From contig DCYG01000023.1 in NCBI GenBank assembly GCA_002331025.1, positions 5,354 through 65,876 on the forward strand: a stretch of DNA of 60,523 bases, written 5' to 3'. Shown piece after piece: positions 25,901-35,220 of the stretch (position 1 is the stretch's first letter; each line of letters begins with the position of its first letter). The notes below the pieces were generated by a model. That model ran no database searches. It was not told where the DNA came from and saw only the letters and a program-made list of their open reading frames with translations. The DNA comes from Firmicutes bacterium UBA2116. Its GTDB lineage: Bacteria; Bacillota; Clostridia; Tissierellales; Sedimentibacteraceae. The translations under genes were made by a program, and so were the position numbers.

Positions 25901-25982
25901 TGTGCCACTTATGGCACAGTATTCTTTAAATTCCTTTGTGCCAATTTTGGCGCTATTTTATTTTTGTGTCAAATTTGGCAAG
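25901..25982 (-). promoter_or_regulatory. Three upstream activator sites (TGTGCCA palindromes)
   Basis: Site 1, 25901-25918, is a perfect palindrome TGTGCCA-N4-TGGCACA. Site 2, 25937-25954, is TGTGCCAATTTTGGCGCT. Site 3, 25965-25982, is TGTGTCAAATTTGGCAAG, weaker. Start spacings are 36 and 28 bp. They lie about 105-186 bp upstream of the -24 element, the usual place for enhancer sites of sigma-54 activators. Site 3 and most of site 2 overlap the end of the activator gene. Confidence 0.75.
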
Positions 25983-27533
25983 CTTTCTGTAAAAAGTCCT
26001 CTTAGGTAGTCCTAACTGTTCCATCGCTTTGCATTTATTTCCATCATAATACTTTATCGTTTGTAAAATTACATTCTTTTCAAAGTTTTCTACTTCTTCT
26101 TTCAGTGTATCAAATTGCATTACATATTTTTTAGAGTCAGGTAGTTTTATTCTAACAGTTTTAATATTTTTAGCATTCATATTTTCAGGCAGATCATCTA
26201 TCGTAATCAAATCACTATCACAAAGAACTACAGCACTCTCTATAGTATTTTGTAATTCTCTGACGTTTCCGGGCCAATTATATGCGAGAAAAGTTTGATA
26301 AACAGATCTATCTATTTTCAGATCGCGTTCATATTTTTCGCAATACTTTTCAAGAAAATAGTCTGTAAGAAGCAGTATGTCGTTTCCTCTTTCTCTCAAG
26401 GCAGGTATATGAATAGAAACAACATTTAATCTATAATATAAATCCTCTCTAAAGGTCCCTTCTTTTACCATTTGCTCTATCGGCTTGTTAGTAGCTGCAA
26501 TAACTCTTACATCTATGGGAATGTTATTTTGACGACCAACCTTTTCGATTTCGCCTTCTTGCAAAACCCTTAAAAGCTTGGCTTGCATTTGATACGGCAT
26601 GTCACCAATTTCATCCAAAAATAATGTTCCACCATCAGCTAACTGAAATTTCCCCATTTTGCCGCCTTTTGAAGCGCCGCTGAAGGATCCCTCTTCATAG
26701 CCAAACAACTCGCTTTCAATTAAAGTCTCCGGAATTGCAGAACAATTAACAGTTATAAATGGTTTGTTTTTACGTGCACAATTACTTTTAATTACATTTG
26801 CAATTATTTCTTTCCCTGTGCCGTTTTCACCTCTAAGCAAAACCATCATATCAGTATTTGCAACTCTTAATGCCTTATTTACACAATCTAAGTATATTTT
26901 GCTTTCCCCGATTATTTTGTTTTTTGCAAGGAATTTCTCAGCCTTGACCTGTTTTCCATATTCTTCAGCAACTGCAGAAATACGTTTTACCTCCTTATGT
27001 AATTCATTTACATCTGTTACGTCAGTAAATATGGAGTACGCTCCAACCATCTCATCTCCGTCCATCAGTGGATGAGTGTTAATATCTACATACGTACTGA
27101 TACTTTTAATAAACTGATTATTTACATGCTGACTTTGTTTTGTTCTAAGTACATTGAGCAATGTGGCTTCAGGTTCAATTACACTCAAGTATCTGCCAAG
27201 AATCTTACTGATGTTTATATTCAATATGTGACCATATGCTTGATTTACATAAAAAATTCTACTGTCTCTATCTATTGCCACAAATCCGTTTTTCAATGTA
27301 TCAAGAGCCTGTGTTAAAAGGTTTTCCCTTTGTTTATTTATAAGATATTTTAGTCGCTCAGTTTTAACAGCACCTATAAGATTGTGTTTTTCATCAACCA
27401 CATTCACATATTCATGTATTACAGACCCGAGTTCTTCCAGGCTTATATCTCGTAAATATGTAGATTCCATTAATTCCATCTCAGATTCTTTGTCTTTTAT
27501 ATTTGGGTTCATTAAATCTTTTATAGTTAACAT
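25953..27533 (-). CDS. Sigma-54-dependent activator with CBS-like, PAS, AAA+ and Fis domains
   Basis: 526 residues. An N-terminal region (about 20-65) has one CBS-like motif (VNVVDEKHNLIGAV), then a PAS domain (about 70-190), a AAA+ core with Walker A GENGTGKE, Walker B GGTLFLDEIGDM and R-finger region FREDLYYRLN, and a C-terminal Fis-type helix-turn-helix (NKCKAMEQLGLPKRTFYRKL). The sigma-54 contact loop reads GSFSGA in place of GAFTGA, a variant. Such proteins open sigma-54 promoters after sensing a small molecule through PAS. It almost surely binds the TGTGCCA sites at its own 3' end and drives the downstream operon. The inducer is likely the substrate or an acyl-CoA, inferred. Confidence 0.9.
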   Translation of the reverse strand: MLTIKDLMNPNIKDKESEMELMESTYLRDISLEELGSVIHEYVNVVDEKHNLIGAVKTERLKYLINKQRENLLTQALDTLKNGFVAIDRDSRIFYVNQAYGHILNINISKILGRYLSVIEPEATLLNVLRTKQSQHVNNQFIKSISTYVDINTHPLMDGDEMVGAYSIFTDVTDVNELHKEVKRISAVAEEYGKQVKAEKFLAKNKIIGESKIYLDCVNKALRVANTDMMVLLRGENGTGKEIIANVIKSNCARKNKPFITVNCSAIPETLIESELFGYEEGSFSGASKGGKMGKFQLADGGTLFLDEIGDMPYQMQAKLLRVLQEGEIEKVGRQNNIPIDVRVIAATNKPIEQMVKEGTFREDLYYRLNVVSIHIPALRERGNDILLLTDYFLEKYCEKYERDLKIDRSVYQTFLAYNWPGNVRELQNTIESAVVLCDSDLITIDDLPENMNAKNIKTVRIKLPDSKKYVMQFDTLKEEVENFEKNVILQTIKYYDGNKCKAMEQLGLPKRTFYRKLAKFDTKIK

Positions 27534-27573
27534 GTCTTAGCCTCGTTTTCATTATTTATTCAGCACTGTTTAT

Positions 27574-27602
27574 AGTATATAAATCATAGCAACTTTTTTC
27601 AA
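27574..27602 (-). promoter_or_regulatory. Sigma-A promoter of the activator gene
   Basis: TTGAAA (27602-27597), 17-nt spacer, TATACT (27579-27574) on the minus strand, about 40 nt before the activator ATG. A near-consensus vegetative promoter, so the activator is made independently of sigma-54. Confidence 0.65.
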
Positions 27603-27640
27603 GTAAAAATACAGTATCCCGCAAACACTTCTTTATTAAA

Positions 27641-27670
27641 AAACGCCAAGACTATGTTATCTTGGCGTTT
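27641..27670 (-). terminator. Rho-independent terminator after the MATE gene
   Basis: AAACGCCAAG (27641-27650) pairs with CTTGGCGTTT (27661-27670). The minus-strand continuation is TTTTAATAAAG. The same stem sequence recurs at 36962-36991. Confidence 0.75.
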
Positions 27671-27678
27671 GGTGCATC

Positions 27679-27990
27679 CTATAATTTATAGCCCGTATCC
27701 TTGTTCGAATTTATGCCGTAGGACGAAATTCCTCTCACACTCATGCTGCCCAATAATTCGTCTTCCGGTGTGCTGCATTTTAAATTGATTAACAATCCTT
27801 CCACTGCTTTTTCCTCTGACCGGTTTAACAAGCTTATCACTAGCTTATCTTCCATAGTTTTTTTAATGGCAACTATATCTATTGCTTTATCACTTGCATG
27901 ATTACCCATCTGTAAAAAGTCCTCAACCTCAGTTGTTTTTTCCAAGATGAACGGAATCAGATAATATTTTTCTCTTCCATCCAATAGTTT
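27679..27990 (-). pseudogene. Remnant of a DUF4179 anti-sigma-like gene
   Basis: The frame gives IPFILEKTTEVEDFLQMGNH and then SDKAIDIVAIKKTMEDKL, nearly identical to the intact protein encoded at 33967-35220. It then jumps to LLINLKCSTPEDELLGSM near that protein's end, so about 130 codons are missing inside and the N-terminal half is absent. It is fused to the tail of the MATE gene, whose stop lies within it. A decayed, partly deleted duplicate with no function expected. Confidence 0.8.
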
Positions 27991-29311
27991 TATAAACAAA
28001 CAGCCCATAAATACATACTATTAAATTGCTGACGCTCATTGAAAACCAAATACCTGTCGGTCCAAAAGCAGTGTAATTCTTAAATATCAATATCATGGGC
28101 AGCCTGACAGCCCACAACCTTCCTATCTCCATGTACATGGAATATTTAGTATTTCCCGAGCCTTGAAATATTCCCTGAAACACACTGAACATTCCCATTA
28201 AGGGCATTGAAAAGGCAACGTACTTCATATAATTTATACTTTGAATTATAACTTCGGGCTCATCTTTAGACTGAATAAAAAAATTCACAATTGGCTTATT
28301 GAAAATAAATATTATCACACCGCCGACAACCCCGATAAGCAGGGCAATCTTTGAGCCTTTTATAAAGCTTTCCGTCGCTCTGTCAAGCTGTCCGGCTCCC
28401 AGGTTTTGACCTACAACTGCTGTCAGGGCTGCACCCACACCCATTGCAGGCTGCATTACCAGACTTGTGATTCTGTTTACCATACCAAATGCGGCCATTG
28501 TAGCAGTACCATAGGATATAATAAAACCATTAAGAAACATAAATCCGGTGGAAGCACCTGCTTGCCCAATCGATGCGGGTAAACCAACTCTTACAATTTC
28601 CTGTAATATATTTTTGTCAGCTTTAAATCCTCTGAAATCAGGTTTTAAATTATTGCCTTCTTTGAATACAATTATAAATCCTGATAATGTCAGCACAATC
28701 CTCGATATTACTGTAGCCCATGCCGCCCCTGCTATTCCCATATTGAACGTAAATATCAACACAGGATCCAATACAACATTTATTAATGCGGATATCGCGC
28801 TCAATATTGTTGGAGTTACAGTATTGCCCTGTGCATTCATCATGGAATTTATGTTGAAAAACAAAAACATAAATGGCAAATCCAAAAATGATATTCTCAA
28901 ATAAGTGTTTGCTAAATCAGCAAAATATCCTTCACCGCCCATAAGTTTAATTATATATGGACTTAAAATAACACCCAGTAATGTAAATGCAATTGATAAT
29001 ATTAATGATGCTGCCATTAATTGAGAAGAGTATTTCCTTGCTTCTTTATATTTATCCGCCCCCAACAATTGAGAAAGAAGTGAGGTTCCTGCAACCGACA
29101 GTCCGATTCCTAAAGCAACGAAAAGAAAGTTTATCGGCCAAACAAAAGAAGTAGCTGCAAAATGAACAGAAGAAATCTTACTGACCCAAATTCCATCTAC
29201 CAAGTTATATAATGTTTGTATTATACTGTTAATCATAATGGGAATAGATAAGGTCAACAATACCTTGTACATATCCCCCTTTTGTATTAATTCTGATTTA
29301 TTCTGTGTCAC
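27929..29311 (-). CDS. MATE-family multidrug/cation exporter
   Basis: 460 residues with about twelve membrane helices. The start ELIQKGDMYKVLLTLSIPIMINSIIQTLYNLVDGIWVS is typical of MATE proteins of the DinF/NorM class in Firmicutes, as are VVGQNLGAGQLDRATE and FQGSGNTKYSM. It expels drugs or organic cations in exchange for Na+ or H+. The start codon is GTG at 29311, 6 nt after AAAGGTGA. The last residues run into the DUF4179 remnant, so the C-terminus may be altered by that deletion. Confidence 0.88.
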   Translation of the reverse strand: MTQNKSELIQKGDMYKVLLTLSIPIMINSIIQTLYNLVDGIWVSKISSVHFAATSFVWPINFLFVALGIGLSVAGTSLLSQLLGADKYKEARKYSSQLMAASLILSIAFTLLGVILSPYIIKLMGGEGYFADLANTYLRISFLDLPFMFLFFNINSMMNAQGNTVTPTILSAISALINVVLDPVLIFTFNMGIAGAAWATVISRIVLTLSGFIIVFKEGNNLKPDFRGFKADKNILQEIVRVGLPASIGQAGASTGFMFLNGFIISYGTATMAAFGMVNRITSLVMQPAMGVGAALTAVVGQNLGAGQLDRATESFIKGSKIALLIGVVGGVIIFIFNKPIVNFFIQSKDEPEVIIQSINYMKYVAFSMPLMGMFSVFQGIFQGSGNTKYSMYMEIGRLWAVRLPMILIFKNYTAFGPTGIWFSMSVSNLIVCIYGLFVYKTIGWKRKILSDSVHLGKNN

Positions 29312-29426
29312 AGACAGTCACCTTTCCAACGTCAAACAACGTGTTCTATAGTTATATATATGTTTCATTTTATCATTATACTAATAACTATAGCAATTTA
29401 CAACTATAAAACCCCTCACTTCATTA

Positions 29427-29627
29427 TCACCTTGCTTCTATATCCAAGATATAATCAATAAAATACAGTCCAATTTCCGCCATACGTTCATCATTTAGCT
29501 CAATTGCTTTTTCACTATACTTTATAGAATCAGGGTTAATATATTCAGGATAAAGTTCAGCAGCTTCAGCATAATCCGGTGCCGGTGTAAACTTTTTTTC
29601 AACAATTTCATTTGTATCAAGATCCAT
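29427..29627 (-). CDS. Short uncharacterised ORF, probably a C-terminal gene remnant
   Basis: 66 residues, acidic, starting MDLDTNEIVEKKFTPAPDYAEA. The same frame stays open upstream of this ATG through LSIPGPDVHFK into the end of the histidine kinase gene, and no good ribosome site precedes the ATG. This suggests the tail of a larger lost protein joined behind the kinase gene. Family not recognised. Confidence 0.4.
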   Translation of the reverse strand: MDLDTNEIVEKKFTPAPDYAEAAELYPEYINPDSIKYSEKAIELNDERMAEIGLYFIDYILDIEAR

Positions 29628-29662
29628 TTTAAAATGTACATCCGGACCGGGAATAGATAATA

Positions 29663-31357
29663 CTATTTAAATTTAAACCAAAATGTTACACCATCTTCTT
29701 TATTTTCTGCACCATATGGAAATTTGTGCAATTCTAAAATTGTACGCACAATCGAAAGACCAATACCCGACCCCTTTGTGTTGCTCCGGTCCGCATTGCC
29801 TTTTTTGTAAGGGAGCCATATGTCATTGATAATGTCTTCGGGTATGTGACTGCCGTTGTTATATATTTCAAATGTATTGTCTTGTATCGATATCCTGATT
29901 ACTCCACCGTCATCCATGTTATCAAGAGCGTTGACAAAAAAATTATCGATGACTCTCTCTATGAGAGCTTTGTCTGCCTTTATAACTGCCTCTCCGTCAA
30001 TATAAGTCTTTATATGTTTTTCATCACATATATTTTTATACCGGTTGATTATCTTTACGCTTATATCATTTAAAGACACATCTTCAATATTAATTTCAAA
30101 AGAATCCGATGACAGCTTTGACATTTCCAGCATCTTTTTTATAATTTCATCCATGCGATTTACGTTGGACAATATGTGCCCGGTATAATGCGCTCTCTTT
30201 TCGGTATGAACATTGTCCTGTAAATTCTGTGCATATCCCGAAATAATGCTCAGCGGAGTTTTCAGGTCATGAGCAAGGGCGTCCGTCATTTCCTTGCGCT
30301 TTATGTCAAGCTCTTCCTGCTTCAGATAAATTTTGTGAGTTTGTCTTGAAAGAATGTATGCGACTGTAATAAACATTATCAGGCATGATGCCGAAACATA
30401 TGCCATGGTTGAATTAACACGGTCCCACAAATTTATATCCATTCCTACAGTAGTCCAGAAGTCACTGTAAAAGCCCTGATCTGCTGCCTTAATTGTAAGC
30501 TGGTGGGGAACCACCATGTAGTAGCGATATGTCAGCATATGCACTCTTTCATCCGTATATGAAGTGCCCCTTATCAGATTGGGATAGCTTTTTAACTTTG
30601 ATTCATCCGTCACCATTTGACGAAGTTCATACTGATTTTCGCTGCTTAAATTTTCATTGTAACCGTAAAGTACAGTGCCGCGCTCAATATACGGAAGCCC
30701 CTCCGTGTCCTTATAGCCTGATATAAAAACTTTACTGTACGAAACTGTTCCTACACCTCCGGATACATTTCCTTCTTCATCAAATGCATGAGCACGCATG
30801 GCATTTACATATATTTTATCAGGTATAATCATTTCACCGTCTATCCACCCGTCTACATGTAACGCATATCCGTAAATATCCATAACATTTTTTGCTTCAA
30901 GCTCGGTGCTTGCAAAATATATTATTTTTTTAACATCTTCTTCGCTGAACCATTCTCTTAGATTTATCATCCCGTATTCATCATATGATTTGTTTTGCTC
31001 TAATTCTTTCGTATAATTACATATCAAATAATCATTGGTATTATAAACAAGCTCAAAATCTTTTGTAAATACGGCCGTTTCGGCATCAAGATGCATGGGT
31101 ACAAGAGATTTCCTTATAAATTCTTTTTTCACCTTTATAATGTCTTTTATATTGTTGCTGCTGTCCAAATTATCACTCAATATTTCTTCTAATCTATCAC
31201 TGATGTGCGATGAATATGCTGACAGCTCCTTTCCGACAGCTTCTTTCTCCAGAGAAACAAGAAATACACAAAAGCCAATCATCAAAAATACATATGTAAT
31301 TAGAAATGCACCAAATATACGAATATATATTGAACGCTTTGCTTTATTCCTTTTCAT
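29663..31357 (-). CDS. Two-component sensor histidine kinase
   Basis: 564 residues. Membrane segment 1 is at about 11-33 and segment 2 at about 320-340, enclosing a 285-residue external sensor region. The HisKA H-box is ALAHDLKTPLSIISGYAQNL, the N-box NFFVNALDNMDDGG, and the G-box GSGIGLSIVRTILELH. The gene overlaps the response regulator gene by 14 nt, so the pair is co-translated. The signal is unknown; the large external domain suggests an envelope or extracellular cue. Confidence 0.92.
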   Translation of the reverse strand: MKRNKAKRSIYIRIFGAFLITYVFLMIGFCVFLVSLEKEAVGKELSAYSSHISDRLEEILSDNLDSSNNIKDIIKVKKEFIRKSLVPMHLDAETAVFTKDFELVYNTNDYLICNYTKELEQNKSYDEYGMINLREWFSEEDVKKIIYFASTELEAKNVMDIYGYALHVDGWIDGEMIIPDKIYVNAMRAHAFDEEGNVSGGVGTVSYSKVFISGYKDTEGLPYIERGTVLYGYNENLSSENQYELRQMVTDESKLKSYPNLIRGTSYTDERVHMLTYRYYMVVPHQLTIKAADQGFYSDFWTTVGMDINLWDRVNSTMAYVSASCLIMFITVAYILSRQTHKIYLKQEELDIKRKEMTDALAHDLKTPLSIISGYAQNLQDNVHTEKRAHYTGHILSNVNRMDEIIKKMLEMSKLSSDSFEINIEDVSLNDISVKIINRYKNICDEKHIKTYIDGEAVIKADKALIERVIDNFFVNALDNMDDGGVIRISIQDNTFEIYNNGSHIPEDIINDIWLPYKKGNADRSNTKGSGIGLSIVRTILELHKFPYGAENKEDGVTFWFKFK

Positions 31358-32036
31358 TATTCCCCTCCAGCTTATAGCCCTTTTTAAATATGGTCTTAAT
31401 CTGAGACGAAGCCTCTCCCAATGCCTTGCGCAGTTTTTTTATGTGATTATCCACAACTCTGTCGTTTCCGTCAAAATCATATCCCCAGATTTGGATAATG
31501 AGACGGTCTCTGCTTACAACCTTACCTTTGTTATCCATAAGTATCTTTAAAATCGCAAATTCTATGGGAGCAAGTATTGCTTCCTCATCATTTACATAGA
31601 CAGTGCAGCGATATGGATCTAATTTTATACATCCTGAATTCATTATTTCTTTTCGTACCATTCCTTTTGATCGCTTCAGCAGTGCCGTCACTTTGGCATA
31701 CAGCTCCGCAAGTGAAAATGGTTTAGAGACATAATCGTCACAACCAAGCTGGTATCCATGAAGCCTGTCACTCTCTCCATGTCTTGCGGTAATGAATATA
31801 ATAGGTACGTCACTTGTTTTTCTTAACTCCCTGCAAATTGTAAATCCGTCAACTCCCGGTAACATAACATCCAAAAGAATTAAGTCATATTCATTGTACA
31901 TACAATTTATCTGACTCTCGTTTCCTGTTTCAGCAGTATGTATTTCAAATAAATCGTCACTTTTTTCTGTAAAGTAATCTGAAATTATTTCCTTTATTTC
32001 CGAATCATCCTCGACTAAAAGAAGTTTAAATACCAT
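31344..32036 (-). CDS. OmpR-family response regulator
   Basis: About 230 residues from ATG at 32036, which follows GGAGGTGACAAAT. Upstream in-frame ATGs (to 32147) add residues outside the receiver fold. Receiver domain: LLLVEDDSEIKEII, phospho-acceptor Asp in YDLILLDVMLPGVDG, Lys in YVSKPFSLAEL. C-terminal winged helix: LIIQIWGYDFDGNDRVVDNHIKKLRKAL. It is phosphorylated by the kinase encoded next and binds DNA. Targets unknown. Confidence 0.93.
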   Translation of the reverse strand: MVFKLLLVEDDSEIKEIISDYFTEKSDDLFEIHTAETGNESQINCMYNEYDLILLDVMLPGVDGFTICRELRKTSDVPIIFITARHGESDRLHGYQLGCDDYVSKPFSLAELYAKVTALLKRSKGMVRKEIMNSGCIKLDPYRCTVYVNDEEAILAPIEFAILKILMDNKGKVVSRDRLIIQIWGYDFDGNDRVVDNHIKKLRKALGEASSQIKTIFKKGYKLEGNNEKE

Positions 32037-32184
32037 ATTTGTCACCTCCAAGTACATGATACCATATAAATGTATCTTTTTTATATCCAAAATAAGAGTT
32101 TTATCAATTAAAAAGTACAATAATTCAATAAGGATATTGCCCGTCATTCAACGATTTCAGCGGGAGATTGTACTCTCACTGAAA

Positions 32185-32232
32185 AAATTAAGATGTTTCC
32201 TCCTCTTATAGAGGCAGGAGACATCTTAATTT
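32185..32232 (-). terminator. Hairpin terminator after the VOC gene
   Basis: AAATTAAGATGT (32185-32196) pairs with ACATCTTAATTT (32221-32232), with further inner pairing. The minus-strand tail is TTTTC. The outer stem is shared with the hairpin at 47414-47462. Confidence 0.6.
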
Positions 32233-32303
32233 AGTTATAGACTTGATCTAAAGCTTTAATACTTCATAATAGCCACCATAAATATTCAATTAAAAGTAAA
32301 TAC

Positions 32304-33008
32304 TTATTCAACATTAATAATATCATTATATCTTTGTATTATTTTCTCCCAATCAGAACTTTGCTTGTCACAAGTGCTAAGTATCTCTTTAATCTTTCCG
32401 TTAATTCTTTCATCGATTATTTTATTTCTGTGTAAATTAATATCCAATGCAACCAGCAGTATTTTAACCATATCTAATTCACTAACCTTAATTAAGGTTA
32501 TGTCTGACGGAAAAAATTTTGTCAACATATTAAAAACTGCATTACAATCTTCTTTTGAATAGGTCAGGTCATATAATATTTTAAAATTTTCAGCATATTC
32601 TTTATTTTCAACAGTTCTATAAAAATTTGTTCTGATGGGTGTTCCAATAAACAGAGTATTACCCCCTACATCCGTTAATGTAAATCTTCTGTCGTTAGCT
32701 AAATCTCTTGGCTTTGAAATTCTTGGTATTCCATTGCGTGGTATTTTCCCTGTGTTTTTCTTGTAGTTAGTAACAAATGTTTCATATATACCATCTACAT
32801 CCTCAACTCTGATAAAGCACATATTAGGGTTTTCTGACGGTTTTGTTTTTTTACTGCCGTAAAAATGAATTTCTAATGTACCATACTGCAATACTGCATA
32901 TGGATTTGGAGAAGTAAATATTTCAATTGTATTGAATCCTAAATTTTCAAAAAATGCAACCTGTTCTTTTATTGATTGACATGGAAAAATAGGTATGATT
33001 TTATCCAT
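32304..33008 (-). CDS. VOC-fold (glyoxalase/bleomycin-resistance-like) protein with extra C-terminal domain
   Basis: 234 residues. The first 125 form a VOC domain: IPIFPCQSIKEQVAFFENLGF, TLEIHFYGS, CFIRVEDVDGIYETF and FTLTDVGGNTLFIG. Bleomycin-resistance proteins of this type sequester drug as dimers. The remaining 100 residues (NFYRTVENKEYAENFKILYD onward) are an added helical region not needed for the VOC fold. The gene is divergent from a double-MerR regulator gene, the usual arrangement when a MerR protein controls a resistance gene. Ligand unknown. Confidence 0.75.
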   Translation of the reverse strand: MDKIIPIFPCQSIKEQVAFFENLGFNTIEIFTSPNPYAVLQYGTLEIHFYGSKKTKPSENPNMCFIRVEDVDGIYETFVTNYKKNTGKIPRNGIPRISKPRDLANDRRFTLTDVGGNTLFIGTPIRTNFYRTVENKEYAENFKILYDLTYSKEDCNAVFNMLTKFFPSDITLIKVSELDMVKILLVALDINLHRNKIIDERINGKIKEILSTCDKQSSDWEKIIQRYNDIINVE

Positions 33009-33176
33009 AAAGCTTTATCCTCCTGACTTTTATTAACTCTTCTTTTTTTACTTTACAACCTTATTATACAACATTTGTGCAATTGATAATGTTTGTATTT
33101 TTTTATCATCATATTGTGCTATAATCAATATGTAACCTTATCATTTACTTTAATTTTAATACGTGGATGTGATTAT

Positions 33177-33878
33177 ATGCTCAAACCTATTGACATTGCA
33201 AGAAAATTAAATATCAGTACCAGCACCCTCAGGCATTATGAGTCATGGGGTATTATACCAAGTGTACCTCGTTCTCCTAATGGATACAGAGAATACACCG
33301 AAGAACATGTTGCCTATTTTGAATGTATCAGAGCAATGCTGCCCGGATTCGGAATGGATTTAGTAAAAGAAATCATGTTAAAAATTCAATCAAAAGATAT
33401 GATGTCAGCCATATTACTTATTAATAAAGCACAGTTCAGTATTTACAATGAAAGAATGATTACTGAACAAACTATTGAATTATTAGAATCTGATGAATTT
33501 GATTCTATAAAATTAACAGAAAGCAAAGAATGGTTAAATATTGGGGAGGTCTCATCTATAACAAATGTTCCTACGACAGCAATTCGCCACTGGGAGAGGA
33601 TAGGCCTGATTTCTCCTGATCGAGATTCTAAAAATGGATATAGGAGATTTAATCCATCTCATTTACGACAAATTCTTTTTATTCGGTCATTAAAGAAAAC
33701 CATTTATTTACTCGACGGAATACGTAATCTGATAAATGAATTAGAAAATAATAATATTGAAATTGTCAGAGAAGCTGCTAAAAATTCATTAAAATATTTC
33801 GACCAGGTAGGCAAGGACCAGATTCGCGGAATACACTCATTTTATAATTTATGCAAAAAACTTGAATTATCAAATTGA
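33177..33878 (+). CDS. MerR-family regulator with two MerR-type DNA-binding domains
   Basis: About 233 residues from ATG at 33177; an upstream in-frame start would add residues before the helix-turn-helix. Domain 1 (about 1-70) is IDIARKLNISTSTLRHYESWGIIP. Domain 2 (about 115-185) is IGEVSSITNVPTTAIRHWERIGLI, followed by NGYRRFNPSHLRQI. Both carry the recognisable MerR recognition helix and wing. MerR proteins normally have one such domain and dimerise, so a duplicated arrangement may act as a pseudo-dimer. It probably controls the divergent VOC gene through the 168-nt shared region, which has TATAAT-like elements. Confidence 0.82.
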   Translation: MLKPIDIARKLNISTSTLRHYESWGIIPSVPRSPNGYREYTEEHVAYFECIRAMLPGFGMDLVKEIMLKIQSKDMMSAILLINKAQFSIYNERMITEQTIELLESDEFDSIKLTESKEWLNIGEVSSITNVPTTAIRHWERIGLISPDRDSKNGYRRFNPSHLRQILFIRSLKKTIYLLDGIRNLINELENNNIEIVREAAKNSLKYFDQVGKDQIRGIHSFYNLCKKLELSN

Positions 33879-33897
33879 AATACATAATATAAAAGTT

Positions 33898-33937
33898 AAG
33901 CGGCTGACACCAAATTAAAATTTAGTGTCAGCTGCTT
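33898..33937 (+). terminator. Bidirectional terminator between convergent genes
   Basis: AAGCGGCTGACAC (33898-33910) pairs with GTGTCAGCTGCTT (33925-33937), one mismatch. The merR gene (+) and the anti-sigma gene (-) converge on it. Confidence 0.7.
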
Positions 33938-33966
33938 ATACTTTAGGTAAAAATGAAAACCTCCGC

Positions 33967-35220
33967 CTAATCCAACTCTATGCTCCAGTCTCCAAAAAGC
34001 ACCGATGTTGGATATTCAAAATATATTGAAAATCTTTTGCCCACATCGTCTGCACTTGTTATCAGTTCTGTATAGCCGGTATCCTCATTTGGACCCATAC
34101 TATAACCTGAAATTCCGCTCACACTCACACCGTCCAACAGTTCATCCTCCGGTGAGATGCATTTCAGATTGATTATCAATTCATTTCCCTCACGCCTTAT
34201 GTCAGCTACATTTATCTCAAAATTTCCTAAGTGTAATGTTTTGTCAATACTTTGCGTCTCCCCATCCTGAGGTTTAGTAATCTTCAGTTTTTCTGTTTTT
34301 ACATCAGGATATTTTATATTTACGTATGGCAATACAAGCTTCAATCCTTCCTTATCCACTGTATCAAAATATATATCTGACATCGAGCTGCTGTATGACG
34401 ACGGTAATGCCGGATATATTTTATTACCCGCGGTGTCTGTCAGGTACATGCTTATCTCTGCACCGGGTGCTGAAAACCATGGACTTTGCAGCAAGCCTTT
34501 ACCAAGTGGATATCCCGCTAATATTTTATCCTCTGACCGATTCAACAAGCTTATCATCAGCTTATCTCCCATAGGTTTTTTTATGGCAACTATATCTATC
34601 CCCTTGTCACTTGCATGATTGCCCATTTGTAAAAAGTCTTCGATCTCAGTTGTTTTTTTCAAAGTAAACGGAATCTCTAAATCCCCAAGCAACAGAGAAT
34701 ACTTTTCTGCCTCAGCTTCCACTTCGAAATAATAATCTCCCTGCCACATCTTTGAGCCACCGCCTATGCTCCAATTTCCCGTGTGCATAATATTTCCGCC
34801 TTCGTCCCTTAACATCAACTCATAACGTCCATAGGTTGAATGATTACTCTGAATCGAAATATTGAAATGCTTACCCAGCTTAGAAGCCGCTGTTATTTTT
34901 ACAAACATGTCGCCATCTTCATACAATACCGGCTCCTGAAGCGCCAAAACACTTCCTTCTTCCTTGTCTATCAAGACATTGTATCCGGGAACATATTGCA
35001 ATGCACGTTTAATAGCTGCATCAACTTTATCAGGTCCTATTATAATTACTGAACTTATTATTATAATTAACGAAGCTGCAACAGCTGTGAATATTTTTAA
35101 CCGTCTGCTCTTTTTTGAGCTCTGCTGAATTTGGGCTTTTTTAAATCCTAACTCTATGCTTTCATCCAATCCGTCAGGGATAGGAATACTGTTCAACATA
35201 CCATCAAGCTTATTTGTCAT
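33967..35220 (-). CDS. Membrane-anchored DUF4179 anti-sigma factor
   Basis: 417 residues. A cytoplasmic N-terminus of about 42 residues is followed by one membrane helix (KIFTAVAASLIIIISSVIII) and a long external domain of DUF4179 type. It is co-encoded with an ECF sigma gene by a 4-nt ATGA-type overlap, the standard sigma/anti-sigma arrangement. It should hold the sigma factor at the membrane until an envelope signal releases it. A decayed partial copy of the gene lies at 27679-27990. Confidence 0.8.
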   Translation of the reverse strand: MTNKLDGMLNSIPIPDGLDESIELGFKKAQIQQSSKKSRRLKIFTAVAASLIIIISSVIIIGPDKVDAAIKRALQYVPGYNVLIDKEEGSVLALQEPVLYEDGDMFVKITAASKLGKHFNISIQSNHSTYGRYELMLRDEGGNIMHTGNWSIGGGSKMWQGDYYFEVEAEAEKYSLLLGDLEIPFTLKKTTEIEDFLQMGNHASDKGIDIVAIKKPMGDKLMISLLNRSEDKILAGYPLGKGLLQSPWFSAPGAEISMYLTDTAGNKIYPALPSSYSSSMSDIYFDTVDKEGLKLVLPYVNIKYPDVKTEKLKITKPQDGETQSIDKTLHLGNFEINVADIRREGNELIINLKCISPEDELLDGVSVSGISGYSMGPNEDTGYTELITSADDVGKRFSIYFEYPTSVLFGDWSIELD

